Assembly: GCF_017565405.1 (NCBI RefSeq)
Contig: NZ_JAGEKR010000012.1
Coordinates: 124,001-188,000 of the forward strand
DNA from: Allobranchiibius sp. CTAmp26
Lineage (GTDB): Bacteria > Actinomycetota > Actinomycetes > Actinomycetales > Dermatophilaceae
Direction: 5' to 3'
Length of the DNA stretch: 64,000 nucleotides
Of the stretch, positions 25,477-35,020 are shown piece by piece. The notes beneath the pieces are model-generated. The model saw only the letters and a program-made list of their open reading frames with translations. It searched no databases and was not told the origin of the DNA. Each line of letters starts with the position of its first letter. Position 1 is the first letter of the stretch. The position numbers and the translations under genes are program-made.

Positions 25477-26753
25477 CGCATCCCCTCCCCGACAGGGGCG
25501 GTGCCCGCGACCGAGCGCCACGCCGTGGGGATCGTGGTGCGGGGACCCACCACCACGGTGCGCCAGCCGGATCCCTGGAACTCCCGTGCCACGGCCACCG
25601 CGTCGGCCCCCTCGGAGTCTGAATCGCGTTGATACGCATCGGTGTCGACGATGATGGCGATGCCGACCGCCCCGCGCCCGCAGGATGCTGCGACCTGTCG
25701 CAGACCCGCGGCCGGACGGTCGGTGAGGACGGCGACCATCGTGGTCCCTCCCGCGACGGTGCGCGCTGCCTGCGCGAGCACCTGGGCGTGCATCCCGTCG
25801 TCGCACTCGTCGGCCTCGGCGAGATCCCGCAGGATCTCCGCCGACGAGGACGCGGTCTCGTACCGCTCCTGGTCCAGCATCTCCGGTCCGAGCAGATGGG
25901 TCTGGTAGTTCAGGTCGTGCAGGAGCAGCCCGATCGACGCCGTCGCGCTGATGGTCCACTCGAAGGAGCTGTACGCCCCGTCGATCCGGTGGGCGCTCGC
26001 GCGCGCGTCGTACATGAGCAGTGCGTGCTTGTATGCCGGCCGGTCCTCGTGGCGCACCATTAGCTCGCCGCGGTGCGCGGTCGCCGCCCAGTGGATCCGG
26101 CGCAGTTCGTCGCCTTCGACGTAGGCGCGGATGCTGACGTCCTGCTCACCGTGCAGCGCGATGGAGTGACCTGAATCCCCTTCACCGCCACTGGCGTACG
26201 GCAGTCGGTGCCGCACCAGGGGGAAGGTCTGGGGCAGCACCAGCACCTTGTCGTCGGCCGGGATGACCGCGTCGGCCGAGCACATGCCGAACGGGTCGGG
26301 GTGCTCGATCGTCGTGGGCCCGAGGGTGTGCATCCCGCGGGCACGGCCGCGGACGGTGTACTCGACCACCGCGGTGCCCCGGGCCGGGATGCTCGGCAGC
26401 GTGTAGCGGGGCCGGTCGCCGAGGCTCGGGTCGATGCGGTCCTGTGCGGCGCCGAATCGGCTGGCCCGCCCCGACCGGTTGGTGAAGACGGCCCGTACGG
26501 GTGCCGGCTCGTCCGGCCGCAGGACGACGGGTGCGATGGTGCGGGTCAGCTGCAACTGCACCTCTCGCCTGGAGGCCAGCAGGACCGACAGCAGCGGCAG
26601 CAGCAGGAGGAAGAGTCCGACACGGATGATGTCGCCGTAACCGAGCGCCACCCCGGCGACCGTGAGCGCGACCCCGGCTGCCACGAGGGCATGCCCGCGC
26701 GCGGTGAGACGGGCGCGGGCGTACCGCCGCCCGGTGGCCGATGCGCGGGCCAT
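25473..26753 (-). CDS. DUF58 domain protein
   Basis: 426 aa. Two N-terminal TM helices (about residues 22-60) are followed by a beta-rich part and the DUF58 core EGDELRRIHWAATAHRGELMVRHEDRPAYKHALLMYDAR. This resembles a degenerate von Willebrand A domain. Such proteins usually sit between a MoxR ATPase and a transglutaminase gene, as here. They are thought to be the partner or client adaptor of MoxR in metal insertion or folding of envelope complexes. The start ATG 26753 lies 2 nt after the moxR stop, and its stop overlaps the next gene, so all three are one translation-coupled operon. Confidence 0.86.
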   Translation of the reverse strand: MARASATGRRYARARLTARGHALVAAGVALTVAGVALGYGDIIRVGLFLLLLPLLSVLLASRREVQLQLTRTIAPVVLRPDEPAPVRAVFTNRSGRASRFGAAQDRIDPSLGDRPRYTLPSIPARGTAVVEYTVRGRARGMHTLGPTTIEHPDPFGMCSADAVIPADDKVLVLPQTFPLVRHRLPYASGGEGDSGHSIALHGEQDVSIRAYVEGDELRRIHWAATAHRGELMVRHEDRPAYKHALLMYDARASAHRIDGAYSSFEWTISATASIGLLLHDLNYQTHLLGPEMLDQERYETASSSAEILRDLAEADECDDGMHAQVLAQAARTVAGGTTMVAVLTDRPAAGLRQVAASCGRGAVGIAIIVDTDAYQRDSDSEGADAVAVAREFQGSGWRTVVVGPRTTIPTAWRSVAGTAPVGEGMR

Positions 26754-26755
26754 GG

Positions 26756-27757
<1,002 letters not shown>

Positions 27758-27927
27758 GGATGAATCCTGCCTGATGGGCCCGTGCGATGTACCCCGGTGC
27801 CCGACCTCGGCTTGCGGCGGTCCGGCAGCCGCGGGGCGGCGCCACCGACGCTCCACTGCGCCCCACCCACTCTGACCAGCGCATTTTGGAGGAAATCACT
27901 ATTTGGGAGGTGCTTCTAGCTTCGTTT

Positions 27928-27963
27928 GTGGGGGGATGTGGAGTAAAGTGGAGTACAGCGGAG
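27928..27963 (+). promoter_or_regulatory. MraZ operator: four boxes at 10-bp spacing
   Basis: GTGGGG (27928), GTGGAG (27938), GTGGAG (27948) and GCGGAG (27958) form direct repeats with an exact 10-bp period, about 50 nt ahead of mraZ. MraZ is known to bind tandem GTGG/TGGG-type repeats in its own promoter, one ring subunit per helical turn. This is therefore the probable autoregulatory site for the dcw cluster. Confidence 0.82.
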
Positions 27964-28013
27964 AGTCGGGCCGGCCGAACCTCGTGCGAGCGATGATCGG
28001 GAGGTGTGGCGCG

Positions 28014-28448
28014 ATGTTCCTCGGCACCCACCACCCCCGCCTCGACGAGAAGGGCCGGCTCATCCTTCCGGCCAAGTTCCGTGACCAGCTCGCGAGCGGA
28101 CTGGTCATCACCCGCGGCCAGGACCGCTGCCTCTACGTCTTCGCGATGGCGGATTTCGAGCGGCTCGCCGAGCAGATGAACAACACGCCGGTCACGAACC
28201 GGGGAGTGCGCAACTTCCAGCGCGTCCTGCTGTCGGCCGCGTCCGATGAGATCCCGGACAAGCAGGGCCGGGTCACCGTGCCTGCGGTACTTCGCGAGTA
28301 CGCCGGCCTCACCAAGGACTGCACGGTGATCGGCACCGGCAACCGCCTCGAGCTCTGGGACACCGCCGCGTGGACTCAGTTCCTGGAAGCCACCGAGGAC
28401 GACTTCGCCTCCCAGGGCGAGGAGGTGATCCCCGGAGGGTTCTTCTGA
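28014..28448 (+). CDS. mraZ: Transcriptional regulator MraZ
   Basis: 144 aa, the standard MraZ length. Two SpoVT/AbrB-type half-domains each show the motif: [23 protein letters not shown] at the N-terminus and [18 protein letters not shown] near residue 83. It forms a ring and binds repeated boxes in the mraZ promoter, controlling the dcw operon. GGGAGGTG (27999-28006) precedes ATG 28014. Four matching boxes lie at 27928-27963. A 209-nt gap follows before rsmH. That gap holds only a small ATCCGGC/GCCGGAT hairpin just after the stop. Confidence 0.93.
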   Translation: MFLGTHHPRLDEKGRLILPAKFRDQLASGLVITRGQDRCLYVFAMADFERLAEQMNNTPVTNRGVRNFQRVLLSAASDEIPDKQGRVTVPAVLREYAGLTKDCTVIGTGNRLELWDTAAWTQFLEATEDDFASQGEEVIPGGFF

Positions 28449-28657
28449 GATCCGGCCTCCATCCGTTCGCCGGATGCACCGGTGCCACTTCCCCGGCATC
28501 GGAGCATCAGCCGCCCGTCGGCAACAGCGACGGCTGGGGACCAGGCATCAGAAAGCGACCCGCAGCCACGGTTCGACGCACCTCAGCACCACATTCCGTA
28601 CCCGCCCGCCACACCGTTCCTGCCGTCACTGCCACACCAGAGGGGAGATCCGCCGCG

Positions 28658-29641
28658 ATGAGCCACACCGACCAGAACGCCGCCGAGCGGCACACCCCGG
28701 TGATGCGCGAGCGCATCTTGGAACTGCTCGCTCCGGCCCTGGAGACACCCGGGGCCGTCTTCGTGGACGCCACCCTCGGAATGGGGGGACACACCGAGGC
28801 TGTCCTCGAACGTTTTTCCGGTGCCACGGCATACGGTGTGGACCGTGATACCGAGGCCCTGGCCCTCGCGGGGGAGCGGCTGCAGCGCTTCGGCGACCGA
28901 TTCCGCCCTGTGCACGCCGTGTACGACGACGCCTTCACCGAGTTGGTCCGTCTCGGAGTACGCGAATCGCAGGCCGTGCTCTTCGATCTCGGGGTCTCCT
29001 CCCTGCAGCTCGATGAGACCCAGCGCGGTTTCTCCTATAGCCAGGACGCTCCGCTCGACATGCGGATGGATCAGGGCGACGGCCCGACCGCCGCGGACGT
29101 CCTCAACACCTACGACGCGTCGGCGCTCGAGCGGATCCTGCGCGAGTACGGCGAAGAACGCTTCGCCCGTCGGATCGCCCGCGCGGTCGTCCGCGAACGG
29201 GAGAAGGCGCCCTTCGACCGGTCCGGTCGGCTGGTCGAACTGCTGCGCGACGCCATCCCCGCAGCACAGCAGCGCACCGGCGGTCACCCGGGCAAGCGCA
29301 CCTTCCAGGCGCTGCGCATCGAGGTCAACCGCGAGCTGGACTCCTGGGCGGGTGCGTTGCCCCAGGCGATCGAGCACCTGGCCGTCGGCGGCCGGATCGC
29401 GGTCCTCGCCTACCACTCCCTCGAGGACCGGATCGCCAAACAGGTCTTTGCGGAGGGCACCACGAGTTCCGCACCCGTGGGCCTGCCGGTCGAACTTCCC
29501 GAGCACGAGCCGTACCTGCGTCGCCTCACCCGGGGAGCCGAACGGCCCTCGGAGCAGGAGACCTCCGAGAACCCGCGCGCGGCCTCCGCCCGGTTGCGCG
29601 CCGTAGAACGTCGTCGATCCACGAAGGGGACCTCCCAATGA
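28658..29641 (+). CDS. rsmH: 16S rRNA (cytosine-1402-N4)-methyltransferase
   Basis: 327 aa. The family signature [13 protein letters not shown], the SAM-binding [46 protein letters not shown] and [14 protein letters not shown] are all present. It methylates N4 of C1402 in 16S rRNA and is the conserved second gene of dcw clusters. Start ATG 28658 follows AGGGGAG. Its stop overlaps the next start by 4 nt (ATGA), coupling it to the FtsL-like protein. Confidence 0.95.
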   Translation: MSHTDQNAAERHTPVMRERILELLAPALETPGAVFVDATLGMGGHTEAVLERFSGATAYGVDRDTEALALAGERLQRFGDRFRPVHAVYDDAFTELVRLGVRESQAVLFDLGVSSLQLDETQRGFSYSQDAPLDMRMDQGDGPTAADVLNTYDASALERILREYGEERFARRIARAVVREREKAPFDRSGRLVELLRDAIPAAQQRTGGHPGKRTFQALRIEVNRELDSWAGALPQAIEHLAVGGRIAVLAYHSLEDRIAKQVFAEGTTSSAPVGLPVELPEHEPYLRRLTRGAERPSEQETSENPRAASARLRAVERRRSTKGTSQ

Positions 29642-30357
29642 GCATGAGCCAGCAGGCCGCCGTTCCGCTGCGCGCCCCGCGAGCCCGGGTGCCGCACCCG
29701 ACCCCCGGGTCGAAGACGCGGTCCGTGCCCGCGAGCGGCGCCACGTCGGTGCGGTTGCGGGTCGTCGCACCCGCCGATACTCGTGAAGGGCACAGCGCGG
29801 CGTTCATCGTCGCCTGCGTGGTCGTGCTCGCCATGGGCCTGGCCGCCCTGCTGGTGCTCAACACCCAGCGTGCCCAGCAGTCGTTCACCATCGACTCCCT
29901 CCAGGCGCGCTCCGCGACCTACACCGACACCCAGCAGAGCCTGCGTTCCCAGTTGCAGCTCTCCGAAGCACCCGCGACCCTGGCCTCCCGCGCGCATGCC
30001 ATGGGACTGGGTCCCGCCTCCCGGGTCCGCTACGTGGGAGCCGATGGGAAGACGATCGGCGTGGCGAACGGGGCGTCCGGTAGCACCCCCTTTACCGTGG
30101 GTGCGCTGACCACCGGCGGCGCGGCGAAGGTCGCTGGCACTGCCGCCGCGGGTGCCTCGCTGGGCGCCGGCGTCGGCGCCCCCGCGCCGAAGAAGGCAGC
30201 AGTGAAGAAGGCAGCACCGAAGACCAGCAAGACCAGCAAGACCGCCACGACGAAGAGCAGCCCGGGCAAGAGCAGCACGACGGGTGCGAAGAGCAAGAAC
30301 ACCACGAAGAGCAAGAGCAAGAGCAAGACCGGTACGCACGCGACGACCACGAGGTGA
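29638..30357 (+). CDS. FtsL-like divisome protein with basic tail
   Basis: 239 aa. A cytoplasmic N-terminus of about 50 residues precedes a single TM helix (about 54-75, [21 protein letters not shown]). A short coiled-coil-like segment follows ([48 protein letters not shown]), the usual FtsL/septum-formation-initiator layout between rsmH and ftsI. Unusually, about 100 more residues follow. They are Ala/Gly-rich, then a Lys/Thr/Ser-rich basic tail (residues about 180-239) that should lie outside the membrane. FtsL normally pairs with FtsB and FtsQ in the divisome; ftsQ is not found here. Assignment rests on position and topology more than on sequence. Confidence 0.75.
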   Translation: MSMSQQAAVPLRAPRARVPHPTPGSKTRSVPASGATSVRLRVVAPADTREGHSAAFIVACVVVLAMGLAALLVLNTQRAQQSFTIDSLQARSATYTDTQQSLRSQLQLSEAPATLASRAHAMGLGPASRVRYVGADGKTIGVANGASGSTPFTVGALTTGGAAKVAGTAAAGASLGAGVGAPAPKKAAVKKAAPKTSKTSKTATTKSSPGKSSTTGAKSKNTTKSKSKSKTGTHATTTR

Positions 30358-30361
30358 CCCG

Positions 30362-32521
30362 TTGAGCCAGACCCGTCCTCCGGGCTCCCAGGGATCACAG
30401 GGCCCGCGGGGGTCCCGCGGCGCCGGATCCGGGCGTCCGCGCACCGCCGGCACCACCCCGCGCGACCGCTCCGGCGGCCGCCCGGCGGACTCGTCGGCGG
30501 CCGGGCGGGATCCGAGACGGTCGCCCGAGAGGCCGTCCGCGAAGCGTGCCGGGTCCGGCGCGGCTCGGTCGGACAGGGCGACCGCCACCGGGTCGCGTCG
30601 GCCCGCCCCCGTTTCCTCCGCGCGTCCCTCCTCGACGGTGCGCCCGGCACGCGCCACGGGAAACGGACGAGGCCCGTCCGGTGGACGTGGCCACGGCGGA
30701 CCGCCCCGTCGTCGTCCCGTCACGCTGCGGCTGGGTCATCCAGGTCGCCGCGCCCGGATGCTGATGGTCGCGATGCTGTTCATCTTCAGTCTCTTCACCG
30801 CCCAGATCGTCCGCCTGCAGGGTGTCGACGCTGCGGCCGTGTCGAGCGACGCCCTCAAGAGCCGGTTGCACCACCAGAACCTGCCCGCCTTGCGCGGCGA
30901 GATCGTGGACGACAAGGGCACCGCGCTCGCCACCAGCGTGCAGCGCTACAACGTCGTCGCCGACGCCACCCAGACCGCGCAGTACAGCACTGCGGTGCAT
31001 GGGCGTACCACGGTGCTGGGCAACTCCGGAGTGGCGGCCGGGCTGGCCTCGGTGCTCGGCGGCAGCGCCAAGCAGTACTACGCGACGCTGCAGGCCGCGA
31101 CCGCGCGCAAGTCCAAGTTCGTCTACGTGGTGAAGAACATCACCCCCGAGCAGTGGCAACGTGTCTCGGCCTTGCTGCTCGGCGGGATCTACAACGAGTC
31201 CACCCAGCAGCGGCAGTACCCGCAAGGCGCGAGCGCGTCGTCGATCGTCGGCTGGGTCGGCGCCGGCAGCAGTGCCGGCGACGGTGGCGTCGAGTTGATG
31301 AAGCAGACGTTGCTGAACGGCCGACCCGGCGTCCGCACCTACGAGGAGTCACCTGGCGGGACGGTCATCGCCACCGGGAGCACCTCCGACACGCCGGCGG
31401 TCAACGGCTCGGACGTGAAGCTCACGCTCGACTCCGACATCCAGTACTACGCGAGCAATGCCCTGGCGGCCCAGGTCGAGAAGACCAAGGCCGATGCGGG
31501 CGACCTCGTCGTGATGGACCGGCAGGGCAACGTGCTCGCCGCGTCGTCGTACCCGAGCTTCGACCCCACCAACCCGGGGGCGGCGTCACCGGGCAACCTG
31601 CAGCCGCGGGGGTTCGCCGAGACCTACGAACCAGGATCGACCAGCAAGATCATCACCATGGCGGCCGCGCTGTCCGCCGGTGTCGCCACGCCCACCTCCC
31701 AGGTGATCGTGCCGTCGGAGCTGCGCCGTGGGGGAGCCCTCTTCCACGACTCGGAGCCGCACGGGACCGAGAACCTCACGCTGGCCGGCGTCCTCGCGAA
31801 GTCCTCCAACATGGGCACGATGCTCACCGGGTCGAAGGTGTCCTCGGACTACCTCTACGGCTTCATGCGCAAGTTCGGTCTCGGCGCGCCCACCGGCGTG
31901 GGCTTCCCGGGCGAGACCGGGGGCATCGTCGCCCAGCCGTCGCAGTGGAGCGGATCGCAGAAGTACACCGTGATGTTCGGGCAGGGCCTTTCCACCACGT
32001 TGATGCAGCAGGCGTCGGTCTACCAGACGGTGGCCAACGACGGCGTGCGATTGCCGGTCAACCTGATCGCGGGCGTGTCCAACTCCTCCGGGGGCTGGAC
32101 GAAGCCCGCCGACACCCGCAAACCGGTACGGGTCATCTCGACCGCCATCGCGAGCCAGTTGCGCACCATGCTGAGCGGCGTGGTGGGGCAGGACGGTACG
32201 GCGGTGAAGGCGAAGGTCGCGGGCTACAACGTGGCGGGCAAGACCGGCACCGCCGAGCTGTACGACTCCAAGCTCGGCCGGTACAACGGCTACACCGCCT
32301 CGTTCATCGGAATGGCGCCGGCAGAGAACCCGCAGTACATCGTCGCGGTCGCCCTGCAGAACCCCAAGACCACCATCTACGGCGGCGAGGCCGCCGCGCC
32401 GGTCTTCTCCCAGGTCGCCGGTTACGTGCTGCGCTCCCGCGGCGTCGCGCCGAGCCGCAAGCCGGTCTCGCTCTACCCGTTGCAGTTCGCCGCCGTCAGC
32501 ACCGAGCACCGTCCGAAATGA
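30362..32521 (+). CDS. ftsI: Septal peptidoglycan transpeptidase (class B PBP)
   Basis: 719 aa class B penicillin-binding protein. A long disordered Arg/Gly/Ser/Pro-rich cytoplasmic segment (1-135) precedes one TM helix (MLMVAMLFIFSLFTAQIV), the PBP dimer domain, then the transpeptidase. Catalytic motifs: STSK with Ser426, SSN at 481-483, and KTGT with Lys627. It cross-links septal peptidoglycan as partner of FtsW. The start TTG 30362 is preceded by AGGTG and lies 4 nt after the FtsL-like stop; the transcript is continuous. Its stop overlaps murF by 4 nt, so the murE gene that usually follows ftsI is absent. Confidence 0.93.
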   Translation: MSQTRPPGSQGSQGPRGSRGAGSGRPRTAGTTPRDRSGGRPADSSAAGRDPRRSPERPSAKRAGSGAARSDRATATGSRRPAPVSSARPSSTVRPARATGNGRGPSGGRGHGGPPRRRPVTLRLGHPGRRARMLMVAMLFIFSLFTAQIVRLQGVDAAAVSSDALKSRLHHQNLPALRGEIVDDKGTALATSVQRYNVVADATQTAQYSTAVHGRTTVLGNSGVAAGLASVLGGSAKQYYATLQAATARKSKFVYVVKNITPEQWQRVSALLLGGIYNESTQQRQYPQGASASSIVGWVGAGSSAGDGGVELMKQTLLNGRPGVRTYEESPGGTVIATGSTSDTPAVNGSDVKLTLDSDIQYYASNALAAQVEKTKADAGDLVVMDRQGNVLAASSYPSFDPTNPGAASPGNLQPRGFAETYEPGSTSKIITMAAALSAGVATPTSQVIVPSELRRGGALFHDSEPHGTENLTLAGVLAKSSNMGTMLTGSKVSSDYLYGFMRKFGLGAPTGVGFPGETGGIVAQPSQWSGSQKYTVMFGQGLSTTLMQQASVYQTVANDGVRLPVNLIAGVSNSSGGWTKPADTRKPVRVISTAIASQLRTMLSGVVGQDGTAVKAKVAGYNVAGKTGTAELYDSKLGRYNGYTASFIGMAPAENPQYIVAVALQNPKTTIYGGEAAAPVFSQVAGYVLRSRGVAPSRKPVSLYPLQFAAVSTEHRPK

Positions 32522-33903
32522 TCCCCCTGGCACTGAGTGAGATCGCCCGGATCGTGGGCGGATCTCTGGTGGGCGACGACGTGCTCGTCGACGGCCCGGT
32601 CGTGACCGACTCCCGCGAGGCGCAGGCCGGCAGCCTGTACGTCGCGCGGGTCGGTGAACACGCCGACGGTCACGAGTTCGCGGGCGGCGCCGCCCGCGCG
32701 GGTGCTGTGGCGACGCTCGGCAGCCGACCGGTCGAAGCGACCCCCACCGTGGTGGTCCCGGACGTGCAGGACGCGTTCGCGACCCTCGCCCGGGCCGTGG
32801 TCGACCAGGTGCCGGGCCTGAACATCGTCGGCATCACCGGCAGCTCGGGAAAGACGTCCACCAAGGATCTGCTCGGTCAGGTGCTCGCGCAGGACGGAGA
32901 GACCGTCGCGCCGCAGGGGTCCTACAACTCCGAGGTGGGGGTCCCGCTGACCCTGTGCCGGGTGACCGCCACGACTCGGCACCTGGTGGTGGAGATGGGG
33001 GCGTCGGGGGTCGGCCACATCACCTATCTGACCCGGATGGCGCCGCCCCGGATCGGCATCGTGTTGAACGTCGGGCACGCCCACGTCGGCGAGTTCGGAT
33101 CCGTGGACGCCATCGCGCGTACTAAGTCCGAACTGGTCGCCGCCCTGCCGGCGGACGGTGTGGCGGTGCTGAACCTGGACGACCCACGGGTCGCCGCGAT
33201 GGCGGCGAAGACCTCAGCCCGGGTGATCGGAGTGGGTCGCTCCGAGGCGGCGGACTACCGCGCCGTCGACGTGCACACCGATGCCACCGGTCGCGCGAGC
33301 TTCACCCTGGTGACCCGCGAAGGAAAGACCCCGGTGAGCCTGGCGGTGCACGGCGAACATCACGTCGGCAACGCGCTGGCGGTGCTGGCGGCCGCCGTGG
33401 AGTCCGGTGTGGAGCTGTCTCGGGCGGTGCAGACACTGGCGGGAGCTGCGGCACAGGCCCGTTGGCGGATGGAGGTGCACCAGCTCGAGCGGGGCATCAC
33501 CCTGGTCAACGACGCCTACAACGCCAACCCGGAGTCGATGTCGGCGGCGCTGGCGGCGCTGGCCCAGATCGGCCGGGGCCGCCGTACCGTGGCCGTGCTC
33601 GGCGCGATGCGCGAACTTGGGGACGAGAGTGTTTCGGCCCATCGCGCGGTGGGTACCGATGCCGTGTCGCGGGGGATCGATGTCGTCGTGGCAGTGGGTC
33701 CCGACGCGGGTCCCGTCGCCGATGCTGTGCTGGACGGTGGCACCGAGGCGCGCCGCGTCGAGGACGCGGACGCGGCGTACGACCTGCTCGTGTCCATGCT
33801 CAACCCGGGGGACGTCGTGTTGTTCAAGTCGAGCCGCGACTCCGGCCTGCGTTACCTTGGCGACCGGATCACCGAACGGTTCGAAGCGGAGGGTATTACG
33901 TGA
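32518..33903 (+). CDS. murF: UDP-MurNAc-tripeptide--D-Ala-D-Ala ligase
   Basis: 461 aa Mur ligase. ATP loop [15 protein letters not shown] has Lys112. [20 protein letters not shown] and the MurF-specific [15 protein letters not shown] are present, separating it from MurE. It adds D-Ala-D-Ala to the UDP-MurNAc tripeptide in the cytoplasm. ATG 32518 overlaps the ftsI stop (ATGA), and its stop overlaps mraY (GTGA). The direct ftsI-murF contact is odd because murE normally sits between them. Confidence 0.94.
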   Translation: MIPLALSEIARIVGGSLVGDDVLVDGPVVTDSREAQAGSLYVARVGEHADGHEFAGGAARAGAVATLGSRPVEATPTVVVPDVQDAFATLARAVVDQVPGLNIVGITGSSGKTSTKDLLGQVLAQDGETVAPQGSYNSEVGVPLTLCRVTATTRHLVVEMGASGVGHITYLTRMAPPRIGIVLNVGHAHVGEFGSVDAIARTKSELVAALPADGVAVLNLDDPRVAAMAAKTSARVIGVGRSEAADYRAVDVHTDATGRASFTLVTREGKTPVSLAVHGEHHVGNALAVLAAAVESGVELSRAVQTLAGAAAQARWRMEVHQLERGITLVNDAYNANPESMSAALAALAQIGRGRRTVAVLGAMRELGDESVSAHRAVGTDAVSRGIDVVVAVGPDAGPVADAVLDGGTEARRVEDADAAYDLLVSMLNPGDVVLFKSSRDSGLRYLGDRITERFEAEGIT

Positions 33904-34976
33904 AGGTCGTCCTGATCGGGGCGTTGATAGCGCTGGCGGTGGGGCTGTTCGGGACCAGGATCTTCATCAAGTTCCTGGTGCGGCGCGGGTACGGGCAGTT
34001 CATCCGTGACGACGGTCCCACGAGCCACCACACCAAGCGCGGCACGCCGACCATGGGCGGCGCGATCATCATCGCCGGCAGCGTGAGCGGCTACTTCCTC
34101 GCTCACCTGCTCAGTTGGTCGCCGCCGACGGTGTCGGGGTGTCTGGTCATCTTCCTGCTCGTCGGCCTCGGCCTGGTCGGCTTCGCCGACGACTGGATGA
34201 AGATCTCCCACCAGCGCTCCCTCGGGCTGCGCTCGGTGCAGAAACTGGTGCTGCAGGTCCTGGTCTCCACGGTGTTCGCGATCCTCGCCACCCGGTTCGG
34301 CGACAAGGGCGGTCGTACACCGGGCAGCTTCCACATCTCGTTCGTGCGCGACACCTGGGTCAACCTCGCGTTCGGGGGCACCGCGCTGGCCGTGATCCTC
34401 TTCGTGCTGTGGGCGAACCTGATCGTGGCCGGCACCTCGAACGGCGTGAACCTCACCGACGGCCTGGACGGCCTGGCCACCGGCGTCAGCTGCATGGTGT
34501 TCGGCGCGTACGTCCTCATCAGCGTGTGGCAGTACAACCAGAACTGCGAATACCACTTCAGCACCAAGTGCTACCAGGTGCGCGACCCCCTCGACCTCGC
34601 GGTCGTGGCGGCCTGCGTGATGGCCTCCTGCTTCGGATTCCTCTGGTGGAACGCCACCCCGGCCAAGATCTTCATGGGCGACACCGGATCGCTCGGGCTG
34701 GGCGGCGCCCTCGCCGGGCTCGCGATCTGTTCGCGCACCGAGCTGCTCGTCGTCATCCTGGCCGGGCTCTTCGTCCTCGAGACGGTGTCGGTGATCCTGC
34801 AGGTCGGGTCGTTCAAGCTGCGCCGCAAACGGGTCTTCCGGATGGCGCCGCTGCATCACCACTTCGAGATGCTGGGCTGGGAGCAGGTCACGGTGGTGAT
34901 CCGGTTCTGGATCATCGCGGGCCTGTGCGTCGCCGTCGCGCTGGGGCTGTTCTACGCCGAGTGGGTCGTCACCTGA
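33900..34976 (+). CDS. mraY: Phospho-MurNAc-pentapeptide translocase
   Basis: 358 aa polytopic membrane enzyme (about ten TM helices) that transfers phospho-MurNAc-pentapeptide to undecaprenyl phosphate, making lipid I. Conserved loops: [25 protein letters not shown] (the Asp-Asp Mg site), [25 protein letters not shown] and the MAPLHHHFE His cluster. GTG 33900 overlaps the murF stop. A short insert [15 protein letters not shown] between helices carries two Cys on the probable outer face. Its stop overlaps a 14-codon mini-ORF that leads to murD. Confidence 0.95.
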   Translation: MKVVLIGALIALAVGLFGTRIFIKFLVRRGYGQFIRDDGPTSHHTKRGTPTMGGAIIIAGSVSGYFLAHLLSWSPPTVSGCLVIFLLVGLGLVGFADDWMKISHQRSLGLRSVQKLVLQVLVSTVFAILATRFGDKGGRTPGSFHISFVRDTWVNLAFGGTALAVILFVLWANLIVAGTSNGVNLTDGLDGLATGVSCMVFGAYVLISVWQYNQNCEYHFSTKCYQVRDPLDLAVVAACVMASCFGFLWWNATPAKIFMGDTGSLGLGGALAGLAICSRTELLVVILAGLFVLETVSVILQVGSFKLRRKRVFRMAPLHHHFEMLGWEQVTVVIRFWIIAGLCVAVALGLFYAEWVVT

Positions 34977-35020
34977 TGGGTGCCAGCCACCTCGGGCACA
35001 TCCGGACGGTCGCCGGCTGA
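34976..35020 (+). CDS. 14-codon coupling mini-ORF between mraY and murD
   Basis: ATG 34976 overlaps the mraY stop (TGATG), and the reading [14 protein letters not shown] ends at TGA 35018-35020, which overlaps the murD start (TGATG). The mini-ORF thus exactly bridges the 43-nt gap and could carry terminating ribosomes from mraY to murD. It has no ribosome site of its own. A coincidental open stretch remains possible. Confidence 0.4.
   Translation: MGASHLGHIRTVAG

Noticed and set aside
23410-25632. 740-codon plus-strand frame opposite the transglutaminase gene
   Set aside because: It covers the antisense of a gene with Cys/His catalytic motifs and TM helices; no domain is seen on the plus strand.
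31153-32517. Long upstream extension of the murF frame inside ftsI
   Set aside because: The region encodes PBP motifs in another frame; murF starts at the ATGA overlap at 32518.
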